Shown here one piece after another: positions 10,139 to 20,491 of a DNA stretch of 64,000 bases (the stretch's first letter is position 1; every line of letters starts with the position of its first letter). The DNA comes from Mimachlamys varia (taxonomy: Eukaryota; Mollusca; Bivalvia; Pectinida; Pectinidae). The translations under genes and the position numbers were made by a program. The stretch lies in contig OX392542.1 in NCBI GenBank assembly GCA_947623455.1, forward strand, positions 16,995,625 through 17,059,624, written 5' to 3'. The notes below the pieces were generated by a model. The model was not told where the DNA came from, searched no databases, and saw only the letters and a list, made by a program, of their open reading frames with translations.

Positions 10139-10906
10139 GTAAAGTAGTTATTAGATATGTACCATGTAATTGTGTAAGAATGTAATTTAGGTTATTTAGT
10201 AATATTTACATTTACATGGCAAAGAGACTATATAAACAAACCAAAAAGACATGCGTTTTCAGAGACAATGAATGACATCCTAACAATTATGAAGTCATTG
10301 TTTTGGCATAGAAACGGCGAAGGTTCGCTGTCAAAATGGCTATTCCATTATACAAATTTAAATGTTAATAGTAATGCATATATCATAGTTTGTATCAAAT
10401 TGAAATAAATATGTAAGCAACTTGTATAGGAATACCATAAAGATCATATTGAGACATTCTAATGCTTCATTAACTTCATGCATTATTCGTGTATCAGGGT
10501 AATGTGTAATTGTCAACTGTAAAAATCAGGAAACACAATTTCAGTGATTGATTGTGGAAGAATTCTTTATTAAAAATGAAAATGTAGGTACAGAACAGTT
10601 AGTCATGAATGTCCCATATATATTTCTGTAAAATGTCCTGTATGTCTGTCTATTCTGAATCTTATTTAAGTCTTCATTGCATTATTGTTGAAAATCTTAA
10701 CTTTTATCAAGTTAATTGTTTAAGGTCAAATTTGAAAACTGACTAACAATTCACACTGAATTGTTAGAGATCAGTATAACTACTGAAATTATCTTGATGT
10801 TAAAACCATCAGAAATGTGCATTCTTGTTATCAAGTGTATAGATAGTTTAGTGTTATACAATAATCAAGGAAAGAATTCATCATATTATTTACATGATTT
10901 TCTTAA
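10139..10906. other. intron 4, plain AT-rich part
   Basis: No coding or structured repeat seen. The short ORF at 10761-11075 is fortuitous and runs into the MITE. Confidence 0.5.
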
Positions 10907-11334
10907 AGGCCCAATATATGCAACTTCAGGAGAGTTCAGGTGGGTCCCACTTCAACGACAAACCGAAGGTAGAAGACAGTTCAAAACGGACGCATGTTTA
11001 CAAATACCGTGTTTCAACTGCTGCTGTACCGGTAACCCAGGGTTCTCATTAAAAGCCGGTTGCCGGCAAAAGTAGCCTGTTATTCAACAACTTTGAACTG
11101 GCTATTTTTTCAGAATTTTATATATGTCAGTATTACAGAATGTGAAAATTCAACCAGCTATTCTTTTGAAGTCAACCAATTATTGCAAAACTTAGTGAAA
11201 ACCCTGTAACCGCGTAAGAATTCAACTTGAATATTGCTTATATCAGTTAATCTTAACTAAATCTTTAAATATAATAAGATATTAGGCTTGATTTTCGCTT
11301 CAAGTTTTTGCCGAAAGTTACGTATATTGGGCCT
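10907..11334. mobile_element. TTAA-flanked MITE, copy 1 (with nested insert)
   Basis: Terminal repeats AGGCCCAATATATGCAACTT (left) and AAAGTTACGTATATTGGGCCT (right, inverted), flanked by TTAA at 10903-10906 and 11335-11338. A second copy with the same ends and the same TTAA flanks is at 52717-53100. TTAA duplication and TIRs indicate a non-autonomous piggyBac- or Kolobok-type DNA element. Internal homology includes CAACTGCTGCTGTACCGGTA. This copy has lost about 130 bp internally and carries a 169-bp insert. Confidence 0.85.
11038..11206. mobile_element. 169-bp MITE nested inside the TTAA MITE
   Basis: Begins CAGGGTTCTCATTAAAAGCC and ends GTGAAAACCCTG, giving short terminal inverted repeats CAGGGTTYTCA. 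It is flanked by TAACC (11033-11037 and 11207-11211). The MITE copy at 52717-53100 has GGTAACCGCG uninterrupted at the same place and so shows the empty site. The CAGGG ends recall hAT-type MITEs, but the visible duplication is only 5 bp, so the superfamily is open. Confidence 0.75.
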
Positions 11335-11341
11335 TTAATAG

Positions 11342-11585
11342 GTTTGAAGGACAAGACGATTAGGTGGAAGTGGCAAGCACCCAGTACAGAAGAGGTGTGT
11401 GATGCAGCAAGCTATGGTTGGTGTACTGCCAAATGTCCACGAACCATGGTTTGCTGTGACAGGTGTAATTCCTGGGTCCACCCAGAGTGCTTTGGCATTG
11501 CGGAAGACAAGTTTGTGACAGAGCCAGATATGCCATTTCAGTGTTGTAGTGGATCAATGCAGTACACAGATGTACCAAAAGTGAT
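11342..11585 (+). CDS. PHD/Ulp1-like gene, exon 5: PHD-type zinc finger
   Basis: The acceptor TTTAATAG ends at 11341 and the donor GTGAT|gtaagg begins at 11586. Entry is phase 1 (matching exon 4), exit phase 2. The encoded segment GLKDKTIRWKWQAPSTEEVC leads into a Cys/His array: YGWCTAKCPRTMVCCDRCNS, then WVHPECFGI and a later CC. The CDRCNSWVHPECFGI core is the signature of a PHD finger, which typically binds histone H3 tails or other chromatin peptides. The spacing of the first Cys pair is slightly irregular. If the donor is not used, the frame stops at 11588. The preceding MITE ends only three bases before the acceptor AG. Confidence 0.75.
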
Positions 11586-11824
11586 GTAAGGATTAATCCA
11601 AGTGTTATTACAGTGAATTAATGAAATCAAACTTAAAATGAAAAATATTCAGTCATCAATATAAAAACTGACTGTTTGAATACATAGAGGATCTAATGGG
11701 AGTATTCTTCATGTAATATATTTAATATATTGTGAGTATTTAAAAAGAAATATAAAAGCAATGAGCCTTCGTTTCATACATTAATAATGAATGAACTCTC
11801 TTGTTAGAAGATTATATATATTAC
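11586..11824. other. start of the large intron between PHD and protease exons
   Basis: AT-rich; nothing recognisable. Confidence 0.4.
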
Positions 11825-12545
11825 CTAACTTTTGAGCAGCATTAGTTCAGTCGGTATAGCACCAGCCGATGTAACCTCAGATAAAGATCTATGTTGTATT
11901 TCAATCCCTACTTGGGTTGGTTTGTTGTGGCCAGATTCTGTAGTTTGTTGCGTGCCGGGGAGCACGTACCCCTTAACTCTTTCCGTACCGTTGTCGTATA
12001 CAGACGACAAAAAAATGTGACGTCTCCTCCCCGTTGTCATATACAGACGACAAAAAAACGTGACGTCTCCTCCCCGTTGTCGTATACAGACAACAAGCTA
12101 TTTGACGTTACATACTTTTTGATTAGCTGGGTATAGCAGCCGACAGATGAGTTTACCAATAACATTTTACACAAAATTGACTGCGTCAGTTTATAACAAA
12201 CAATTTGCTAGAAGTTAAGTACCCATTTTTGTCATTTGAGTAACCCATTTAGTTTGAATTTCCCGCGAGATACTGCTCAGTGTCATCACCAATGTAAACA
12301 TCATGGCGGCGAATGCTTTAGCTATACATAGCGGTACCACATCTAACAAACATATTCCTGTGAAAATAAAGCTCTGTATATCTTCTAACCATAGAAGAAC
12401 CGAAAAGAACATTGGTTTACATTTACCTGCATTATGACTTCCGGTACAGAATCCAGACCGGACTCACGGTACGGAAAGAGTTAAGGACTCACCCAACTAA
12501 ATCATCCAATCAAAATGTGTTTCAAACATTTGTAGTCCCTATGTA
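11825..12545 (+). mobile_element. tRNA-derived SINE, split by a MITE
   Basis: A tRNA-like head (AGTTCAGTCGGTATAGCACC near 11845, weak B-box TTTCAATCCC near 11900) is followed by a body with GCGTGCCGGGGAGCACGTAC and ACTCACCCAACTAAATCATC. The 504-bp MITE at 11977-12480 interrupts it at a TTAA. The 3' part of the SINE recurs in array units 3-5 without the MITE. The left breakpoint of the tandem array (about 11932) is inside this SINE. Confidence 0.55.
11977..12480. mobile_element. 504-bp TTAA-flanked MITE
   Basis: Ends CTCTTTCCGTACCG and CGGTACGGAAAGAG are perfect inverted repeats, flanked by TTAA at 11973-11976 and 12481-12484. Units 3-5 of the array show the unoccupied site CCCCTTAAGGACTC (e.g. 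at 21531). Internally it carries about three copies of a 43-bp repeat around GTTGTCGTATACAGACGACA, itself nearly palindromic (about 11990-12105). No coding. TTAA duplication points to a piggyBac- or Kolobok-type element different in sequence from the MITE at 10907. Confidence 0.9.
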
Positions 12546-13549
12546 AAATTAGTTCCAGCTAATTACTGGGCCACTGAGGAAGTTTAGTGAGTAACTGATG
12601 ATAGATTTTTGCATGAATGAAATGTTGAGATACTTAACTTTTGAAAAAATGTATACTTTTACAATGTTACCATGTATGTGTGCAGATTTAGACAAGGTCA
12701 AATAGTATGGGGGCGTTTCTGTTTAGGGTCACCGGTTTTGCCTGTAAACTTCCGGTTGTCAACTTCTTGACACTGTGACAGCCCGGTATGCCAGTAAACA
12801 TCCCTGAAAACATGTTTTGTAGCCTTTGTAAGGTAAGTATCTGTGAATCTAGACAGTTGTCACTAGTACTTTACGTCATATTTGAAAGTTATTAGCTAAA
12901 AGGTTTGGTAATAACATACAGTAAATGATTTAGTTGTGTGAGTCCTTTAAGGAAAACTAGCACGTGCACAGGTGACCCTGGCCTTTCATTGATTTTCTGT
13001 TGTTTATAACCTAATTTTTGAGTGACAGTGCTATCATCATGTATTTAAACACTTTCCTAGGGCTTTATCAGGCAAAATTACCAAAACAATATGAAATTAT
13101 ACCCTCTACAGGCTGTGTAGTATGGCTGTTTGGTGCCGGGGTGATTTTGGACTTGGAAGATTTGTGGCTGCACCAGGTACGTATCGGACAATATATGTCC
13201 ATCGATTACATTATATGATGTTTACAAGACAATTTACCTTGCCCTGTACACTACAGGTGTCTCTTTTGTGCCACAATGGCCTCTGTACAAAGTTTGAATA
13301 CCTGAATCTTGAATCCAGGTTACATCAATTAATTATAATAGACAATCCTGCAGGCTGAGGCAACCTCAGACATATTTAGGCCAAAGCCCTCATCCAAATT
13401 GCATTTTTGACAAGTAGAAATAAAAAACGATTGTAGTAAGTTTTCAGATTTAATAATCAAACAATAATTTACACTGAAATTCAAAACAAGAACAAACTTA
13501 TTTAGCACACATTTTCACACAAGTCATCTTAGTCCACTTTTATCACAGT
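12546..13549. other. array unit, non-ORF part with splice-site-like signals
   Basis: Contains AAG|gtaagtat at about 12833, an exon-like 65-base segment at 13112-13176 (CCCTCTACAG acceptor, CCAG|gtacgt donor) and another acceptor-like CACTACAG near 13255. The same signals recur in all units. Here the cassette lacks one A present in the other units. No known domain is encoded, and adding it between exons 5 and 6 would break their phase. Confidence 0.4.
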
Positions 13550-14280
13550 TTAATTTGTTTTAGCACAGTCTGTTTTTAGCACATCCTCTGAGCACAAAGT
13601 ATTTGGGTGGTCCACTCCAGATTTATATGTCACTGCTGATATACGAGCCTTTGCGTGCATGCGATATTGTCTGATTCTGTGATATCCTCGCCTTAGTTTG
13701 AACTTGAGTTGTCTTTGACGTTGCTGATGATATAACTGTCTCTTTCGCAGGTATGTGATGAGACTGACAACACGTGAGCCACTCACCAAAGGACTGCCGA
13801 CAGCTCGTAGCCTCAACACTGTAGAGTCTGCTATACCGAAGTTGCACAGATGAACAGCAGTGTGAATTCTGGCTGGGAAGTATCGGTAACAAGTCATCAT
13901 CTTTGGATTTGTTTTCTGAAGCACTCTGTTGAAAGATTCTGATTTCTGAGTGCTTGTAAGTAGTTTGGTGCTGTCCAGACACTCGGTGCTGAGATATTTG
14001 AGCACACACTGCTTGAAGTGGTGTTCATCTTCAGCACTGAGGTGTAGTGCTGTCCCCTGTGGCAGAAATGTCATCTTCCAGTGGTTGTGTGGTAGCCCTT
14101 GACAGCAGTAGTTGTACTCAGCACACATTTCTCCACAGTTTCCTTTGTAGCACTGAATCAAGGCCCCTATTACCATAGGCATATTCTTCTTTATCTGGTC
14201 TAGATTTCCTCTGTGAATAATGTGTGCCCTTTCCAACTCTGTAACACACCTGTTTCTTACATCAGTGGCCAGTCGTGTCT
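13550..14280 (-). pseudogene. Mutator-like transposase C-terminal part, copy 1 (main fragment)
   Basis: This is the 3' part of the same ORF that is intact in units 2-5, here cut off from its first ~45 codons (now at 17655-17790) by the 3368-bp insertion at 14284-17651. The remaining frame is open to the stop near 13550. Compared with the inner units it keeps YNYCCQ and ISAVTY, as does unit 5, and has private changes (ALIQ, ALHL, STEC, CYRYF). The key block TQKSESFNRVLQKTNPK is retained. Function is presumably lost because the start and the upstream acidic motif are 3.4 kb away. Confidence 0.7.
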
Positions 14281-14283
14281 TCA

Positions 14284-17200
14284 TTGGCTAGTCAATCAGT
14301 TAAAAAACCTCAAAAAAATTGCAACAAAAGAACTAATGTTATTTTTCGTTAGACTATGTCATCATTTACTTGTGGTGAAAAATCGGCCAAAATCGGCCGG
14401 TGGGAAAGAGGATATTTTATATGTAGAAATTTCGGGTATTTTGGTAACGCGAGCATGACGTGTATGGGCCGCCGTAGAATAATATTGCAGACGATGGCAG
14501 TATCGTACCAGTGCTTTGTTTGGCTAAAATAACAACTTTATTAACATGTAATAGAAGACGGACATTGAGCAAATTATTATTTTATGTATTGATGAATAAA
14601 TACATGAAGTAAAGATGATTACAGAAAACAAAATCGCTGGAAAGTTTAAAATAAGATCGTAGTGATATTCTAAAAATAAAACTGTCAACAACAGCGGTAA
14701 AATGACAAATTTTGGTATTTTGAGGTGAAATTAATTTATTATCTTTTAGAACATTGTGAAGAACTATTATAAATAAACCATATTATATCATTTGAAGCAA
14801 TTTTTTCAGTGAAAATTCAATCATATCTATTCGATTGAGATCTTGGCAAAAAAAAGTAAGTATGGAGGACCATACGCATCAAAGTTTGTATTTGTGTGTA
14901 TCTTACAAAATTCATTTCATTGTTCAAACACGACCGTTTACTTAATATCAATGCCATTGAATTGCGATATACTGTTAATTTCCAGTGTGTGTGGCATGGA
15001 TACAATCTCGTCGCTTTGTTCCATCTGAAAAAAAAAAAAGATGTTGAATGTGACAATGCAGTTAGGCTAACAACTTTAGAACTATAAAGGGTGTGGTAGT
15101 ATTTCAAAAGCAAATGAACTAAGAGAAGCTAAAGTTTTTGTTGAACTTGGAGATAGAATCCACATATCTTGTCGAAAATCCTTTACCAACACTAAGGAAA
15201 TAAAAAGTCTTCTGCAAACAGTACAGCTTAAAGTCCCAGGGAATTTTCGATTACAAATCTCTGTGCATAGTTTACGGTTTAATTTCGACGAACTCTTCAT
15301 GCCTTTGATGCTATTTATCATCAACAGTGCAGTGCAAACTTTAGAACACATAAGTCTAAACCAGGAGGATCACATTTAACAAAATTATTTTTGACCTTCT
15401 ACATTCAATGAAAGTTTCCTATATGCTGCTACGCTCTAACGAGAAAATGAAGATTCACTAATTCGTTTATCGGATCTTGAACATTGATAAGATGTCAGAA
15501 CATTCTGTAAAAGAAAATACATGAGACCAACAGTACATGAAGGACCGTTTAAAGGAACACTTTAGAAATGATGTTGTGATACCTTAAAAGAATAGAAATC
15601 AAACTATTGTGGCATTAACATCAACTGCAAACTCTAAACTAAAGTGTCATCATAAAAACCACAGAAGCATTGATAAGGGATGTCCGTGCTGTTGAAGCTT
15701 CTGAATCTCATAACCCATCTGCCGTGGAAATTTCGTCTACAGAGAAAGATATCGAATTTATTCCTTCCTCATTTCGCGCGTTTATATGTCGTCACAGATT
15801 CTTGTGAATGATAAGGATTTGAAAATAACCTATATATATATAATCGGACCAAGACATTTCTTGCTCGTTCACAAATATCGCTTGGTGTGCAACTTCACCA
15901 CCAATTCGGTTCCAGATTCCTCCTGGATACTCTGAACAAGCTCGGTTTTATGCTTCCTACACAGAGGTTCAGACATTTGAAAGATGCGCAGAAATGGCAA
16001 ATACAGAATATAACATTTCTAATGTGGTATTGAGGGACGGAGGGGGGGGGGGGGGAGGGGTTCAGGGCAAGAAGTGCAACGCGGCAAGGAAAATTACTTA
16101 CATATTTTTCTAAACATGTTTATTTTAATTTAAATGTTTTGCACGGGTTGGGGAATGTTTCTGTGTCTTAACTGTTTGCAATATTCAGTGCAACTCCCTG
16201 CTGATTATGCAAACAAACACTCGTGGACAGTGTCAATACCCATGCTGAATTCGCTATGCATGCAAGCATTTTCCTCAAATATTTCTGTATTACACACTGC
16301 GGAATATGATTTCTGTACTGCACCTTAGCAGGGACGTATATGTGAGGCATACGTCCCTGACCTAAGGAAGGAGTTTAGTTTTGCTTGTCCTAATTCAAAT
16401 ATTGGTTTTATGTGAATATCAATTTTAAGCAGTATATGTTTTTAATCCAGAAGACTCCATGAGGATAATGGAGTTACAGTTTCGGGGAGCAGTAGGGTTT
16501 CGACAATACGCTTGGAAATGCCTTATGTAGGTGCTTTATCTCACAAATACTGGTATAGGAATCTCCACAATATTTGTAGTAGAACTTGTATTAGAAACAC
16601 CCGCCATGTAAATCTTGGTCACATCCAAGTAAGCATCAATCCTTAAAATGAGAACCGAGACATCATTATCAATCACAACAAGTAAATACACTAATGAGCA
16701 TACTAAAAAAAGTCCATTTTCATATCTTCATATCACACAAAGATAACGAATATAGCTCAACAAATCAAAGAATTCTTCAGTGGATAAAGTTTGTCTCTAA
16801 AACGTCCAGGTGTATGTCTTGTGTCAAGAAACACACACTGCCGCCGACACCCGAAGCACTTTATCAACACAGCCTCCATGTATTCTACAAGTGCCAGGAA
16901 ACACATTGGATGTTCTCAATTATAGATGGAAAGTCCAAGGAAAATGTACACAACAGCTGCCCCAGAACCACAAGAACTTCTCAAAATCATCCATTGCAAC
17001 TGCAAACTACATTGTGACACTATGAGTTGTTCTTGTCGCAAGAAAGAATCATTTTGTTTGACTGCGTGCAGAGAATACCAAGGTCTGAACTGTACAAATA
17101 CCGACGACATTACTGTGCATAATTTGCACAAGGAGACCTAGTTCGTTCACCGTTTATATTTCAATCCATGTCGATGATAAATACACTTGTTAACCAGGAT

Positions 17201-17651
17201 GTCAGTATTTATACAGTTTTAACTGTAAAAATCGTTTTCATCACTGTCTGATCTTGATATTAGTTCTTTTGTATTTTACGCCTGACACGTCCTATATAAT
17301 GACCTATAGAAGAACGTTCCCGCCATATCTCAAAGTCATAATTTGGGAAATACTATTGTATATACGGTTTTATTTCATAGAAATAAGCTCAAAACGTACA
17401 TGCAATATTTCTGTTTGTATATTAAGATAATTGCAATTCTTATTATTTCTAATGCTAATAAGCGTCGTTGATTTTATAGAAAATGTAGTGTGTCCTATAT
17501 ACTGACCCCAAAAAGAGGCTTCCCGCCATTTTTGAATGGCCGATTTTTTACCAGTGTTTCATATGACCCTGTTCTGTTAAAATATACAGTAAAAGCTTTT
17601 GTTGCAATTTTTTTGAGGTTTGTCTAATTCAGGGCTAAATTGACTAGCCTA
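14284..17651 (+). mobile_element. 3368-bp TIR transposon inserted in unit 1, decayed
   Basis: Ends TTGGCTAGTCAAT and ATTGACTAGCCTA match as inverted repeats (12 of 13), followed by inverted subterminal blocks AACCTCAAAAAAATTGCAAC / GTTGCAATTTTTTTGAGGTT. It is flanked by TCA at 14281-14283 and 17652-17654, and units 2-5 give the empty site GTCTTCAGTGTTCC. Remnants of a plus-strand protein are visible: a block WHGYNLVALFHLKKKK near 15000, then TLPPTPEALYQHSLHVFYK near 16840 and a Cys-rich CKLHCDTMSCSCRKKESFC near 17000. A G-run lies at about 16045. Superfamily unknown. Confidence 0.85.
14896..17141 (+). pseudogene. decayed transposon-encoded protein with CxC/tesmin-like Cys cluster
   Basis: Pieces in several frames follow the order of a protein family I know from invertebrate repeats: a segment corresponding to a GCDT-type motif (here HGYNLVALF, about 14990-15030), an LPPT..AL..H segment (about 16840-16900) and a C-terminal Cys array APEPQELLKIIHCNCKLHCD followed by CSCRK...C...C...GLNCTN (about 16960-17100). 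Stops and frameshifts separate them, so nothing functional can be made. Family assignment is from pattern memory and needs a profile search. Confidence 0.45.
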
Positions 17652-17654
17652 TCA

Positions 17655-17790
17655 GTGTTCCAAGTGATAGACCTTGTGATTTCTGAAATAGGCCTGCACT
17701 GAATTTGCACTTTGAAAACTCTTTCTCCACCGATTTCACCAGGTGTCGAGGGTCTTTTAGATTTTTACATCCCGGGTGAGACTTTTTCAT
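17655..17790 (-). pseudogene. Mutator-like transposase, copy 1, severed 5' fragment
   Basis: Corresponds to the first ~45 codons (MKKSHPGCKNLKDPRHLVKS...) of the unit 2-5 ORF. The frame continues upstream to about 17847 with the conserved LTTDGDSKTHTD. The insertion at 14284-17651 separates it from the rest. Confidence 0.65.
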
Positions 17791-19186
17791 ATCGGTGTGT
17801 GTTTTGCTGTCTCCGTCTGTGGTGAGGTAGTTATGGTATTTAGGTGACTAAGGAGTAGTGTGCTTAGCCAGTCAGAGTTACTGTGTAAGTCACGTTCTTA
17901 CCCATACCTTGTACTCTCAGCCACTGGGATTCCTTGATGTCTGTTAGCTACTCGCTCCATGGCATGGGATTGCCCCAAATTTGTCAATTGCTTGAGATCG
18001 CTCAAGCCAGGCATCGCCCTACTCCTTCTTTTTAGCTAAGTAATGTGTGTTTTGTCTTTAGCTTTAATGGATCTGTTGTAACATATATCTTATGTAATTT
18101 GTGTAGTAGGATTAAGTAGCAGAGCAGCCTCTAAGAATGCTAAAACATTTAGTTAAATAACCTGAACAAGTTGCTTTAATCTGACTTTTGATTGAACAGC
18201 TATGGTGGAGATTTTACCCTTTCTTAGTTTCAGCATTGTTATTTTGTCTAAATATCTCCTGACTAAGTTCTTTTTAACTTAATAGGTTTCATGTTGTCAT
18301 GAACATTAAAGTAACTCCACAATTTTTGGAAGTTATATTGCTCTCTTTTTTTGGGTAATTTTAGTCTTCTCTGGAGATCCTTTTTCTCATTTTGCAATTG
18401 ATATCTTTCAAAATTGGTAGGCTTTATTTACAATAATGACATGAGATTTTACTTCTATTCTCAGAATATTTTTGTATGAGACAATTATTGTTCATGTCAA
18501 CATATGTGTTCATTTGGATGTAATATTTTCTCTTTGGGCATATATTGTTGTGACCTGTAGTATTCTTGTTTAAAATGCAATATTGCATACCAGCAAGTCT
18601 AGCTATTATTTCCCTTTTGTAAAATTAGTTCCAGCTAATTACTGGGCCACTGAGGAAGTTTAATGAGGAACAGATGACAGATTTTTGCATGAATGAAATG
18701 TTGAGATACTTAACTTTTGAAAAATGTATACTTTTACAATGTTACCATGTATGTGTGCAGATTTAGACAAGGTCAAATAGTACAGGGGCATTTCTGTTTA
18801 GGGTCACCGGTTTTGCCCGTAAACTCCCGGTTGTTAACTTCTTGACACTGTGACAGCCCGGTATGCCAGTAAAAATCCCTGAAAACATGTTTTGTAGCCT
18901 TTGTAAGGTAAGTATCTGTGAATCTAGACAGTTGTCACTAGTACTTTACGTCATATTTGAAAGTTATTAGCTAAAAGGTTTGGTAATAACATACATTAAA
19001 TGATTTAGTTGTGTGAGTCCTTTAAGGAGAAGTAGCAAGTGCACAGGTGACCCTGGCCTTTCATTGATTTTCTGTTGTTTATAACCTAATTTTTGAGTGA
19101 CAGTGCTATCATCATGTATTTAAACACTTTCCTAGGGCTTTATCAGGCAAAATTACCAAAACAATATGAAATTATACCCTCTACAG

Positions 19187-19252
19187 GCTGTGTAGTATGG
19201 CTGTTTGGTGCCAGGGGTGATTTTGGACTTGGAAGATTTGTGGCTGCACCAG
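19187..19252 (+). other. exon-like cassette repeated in units 2-5
   Basis: Sixty-six bases bounded by a strong acceptor (CCCTCTACAG) and donor (CCAG|gtacgt), open in one frame as CVVWLFGARGDFGLGRFVAA with symmetric phase 1-1. Equivalent copies are at 22154-22219, 25121-25186 and 28088-28153; unit 1 (13112-13176) is one base shorter. The upstream AAG|gtaagtat (about 18910) could be the donor of a preceding exon. It could be part of an unrecognised plus-strand gene within the unit, or a chance cryptic exon. Its phase is not compatible with insertion between exons 5 (phase 2) and 6. Confidence 0.3.
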
Positions 19253-19621
19253 GTACGTATCGGACAATATATGTCCATCGATTACATTATATGATGTTTA
19301 CAAGACAATTTACCTTGCCCTGTACACTACAGGTGTCTCTTATGTGCCACAATGGCCTCTGTACAAAGTTTGAATACCTGAATCTTGAATCCAGGTTACA
19401 TCAATTATAATAGACAATCCTGCAGGCTGAGGCAACCTCCGACATATTTAGGTCAAAGCCCTCATCCAAATTGCATTTTTGACAAGTAAAAATAAAAAAC
19501 GATTGTAGTAAGTTTTCAGATTTAATAATCAAACAATAATTTACACTGAAATTCAAAACAAGAGCAAACTTAATTAGCACACATTTTCACACAAGTCATC
19601 TTAGTCCACTTTTATCACAGT

Positions 19622-20491
19622 TTAATTTGTTTTAGCACAGTCTGTTTTTAGCACATCCTCTGAACACAAAGTATTTGGGTGGTCCACTCCAGATTTATAT
19701 GTCGCTGCTGATATACGAGCCTTTGCGTGCATGCGATATTGTCTGATTCTATGATATCCTCGCCTTAGTTTGAACTTGAGTTGTCTTTGACGTTGCTGAT
19801 GATATAACTGTCTCTTTCGCAGGTATGTGATGAGACTGACAACACGCGAGCCACTCACCAAAGGACTGCCGACAGCACGTAGCCTCATCACAGTAGAGTC
19901 TGCTATACCGAAGTTGCATAGATGAACAGCAGTGTGAATTCTGGCTGGGAAGTTTCGGTAACAAGTCATCATCTTTGGATTTGTTTTCTGAAGCACTCTG
20001 TTGAAAGATTCTGATTTCTGAGTGCTTGTAAGTAGTTTGGTGCTGTCCAGACTCTCGGTGCTGAGATATTTGAGCACACACTGCTTGAAGTGGTGTTCAT
20101 CTTCAGCACTGAGGTATAGTGCTGTCCCCTGTGGCAGAAATGTCATCTTCCAGTGGTTGTGTGGTAGCCCTTGACAGTAGTAGTTGTACTCAGCACACAT
20201 TTCTCCACAGTTTCCTTTGTAGCACTGAATCATGGCCCCTATTACCATAGGCATATTCTTCTTTATCTGGTCTAGATTTCCTCTGTGAATAATGTGTGCC
20301 CTTTCCAACTCTGTAACACACCTGTTTCTTACATCAGTGGCCAGTCGTGTCTTCAGTGTTCCAAGTGATAGACCTTGTGATGTCTGAAATAGGCCTGCAC
20401 TGAATTTGCACTTTGAAAACTCTTTCTCCACCGATTTCACCAGGTGTCGAGGGTCTTTTAAATTTTTACATCCCGGGTGAGACTTTTTCAT
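19622..20491 (-). CDS. Mutator-like transposase C-terminal part, unit 2
   Basis: 289 codons from the ATG at 20491. Resembles the C-terminal half of the Mutator-type transposase domain found in invertebrate repeats. Just upstream in the same frame lies YHNYLTTDGDSKTHTD, likely holding a catalytic Asp, starting at a CTACTCCTTAG acceptor (exon edge about 20548). Inside the ORF are NLKDPRHLVKSVEKEF, a Cys pair region NCGEMCAEYNYYCQG, the hallmark block TQKSESFNRVLQKTNPK and a basic tail (LRKRQLYHQQRQRQLKFKLR). A further open stretch upstream (about 20609-20714, MPGLSDLKQLTNLG...) may be another exon, but its phase does not fit directly. Antisense to the host gene, inside its intron. An active element is not shown. 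Confidence 0.6.
   Translation of the reverse strand: MKKSHPGCKNLKDPRHLVKSVEKEFSKCKFSAGLFQTSQGLSLGTLKTRLATDVRNRCVTELERAHIIHRGNLDQIKKNMPMVIGAMIQCYKGNCGEMCAEYNYYCQGLPHNHWKMTFLPQGTALYLSAEDEHHFKQCVLKYLSTESLDSTKLLTSTQKSESFNRVLQKTNPKMMTCYRNFPARIHTAVHLCNFGIADSTVMRLRAVGSPLVSGSRVVSLITYLRKRQLYHQQRQRQLKFKLRRGYHRIRQYRMHAKARISAATYKSGVDHPNTLCSEDVLKTDCAKTN

Larger units (their letters stand above)
11932..18618. repeat. tandem array unit 1 (interrupted twice)
   Basis: First of five units. It begins within the SINE at CAGATTCTG and carries the cassette exon-like sequence at 13112-13176 and the minus-strand transposase ORF. Removing the 504-bp MITE, the 3368-bp transposon and their duplications leaves about 2.8 kb, matching the 2967-bp unit minus about 160 bp lost at its right end. 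At 18618/18619 the sequence jumps from TTTCCCTTTT to GTAAAATTAG, so about 270 bp spanning the unit 1/unit 2 junction is deleted. Confidence 0.85.

Noticed and set aside
19749..20081. 110-codon minus-strand ORF overlapping the transposase ORF (and copies)
   Set aside because: Alternative frame of the 289-codon ORF; no domain and it repeats only because the unit does.
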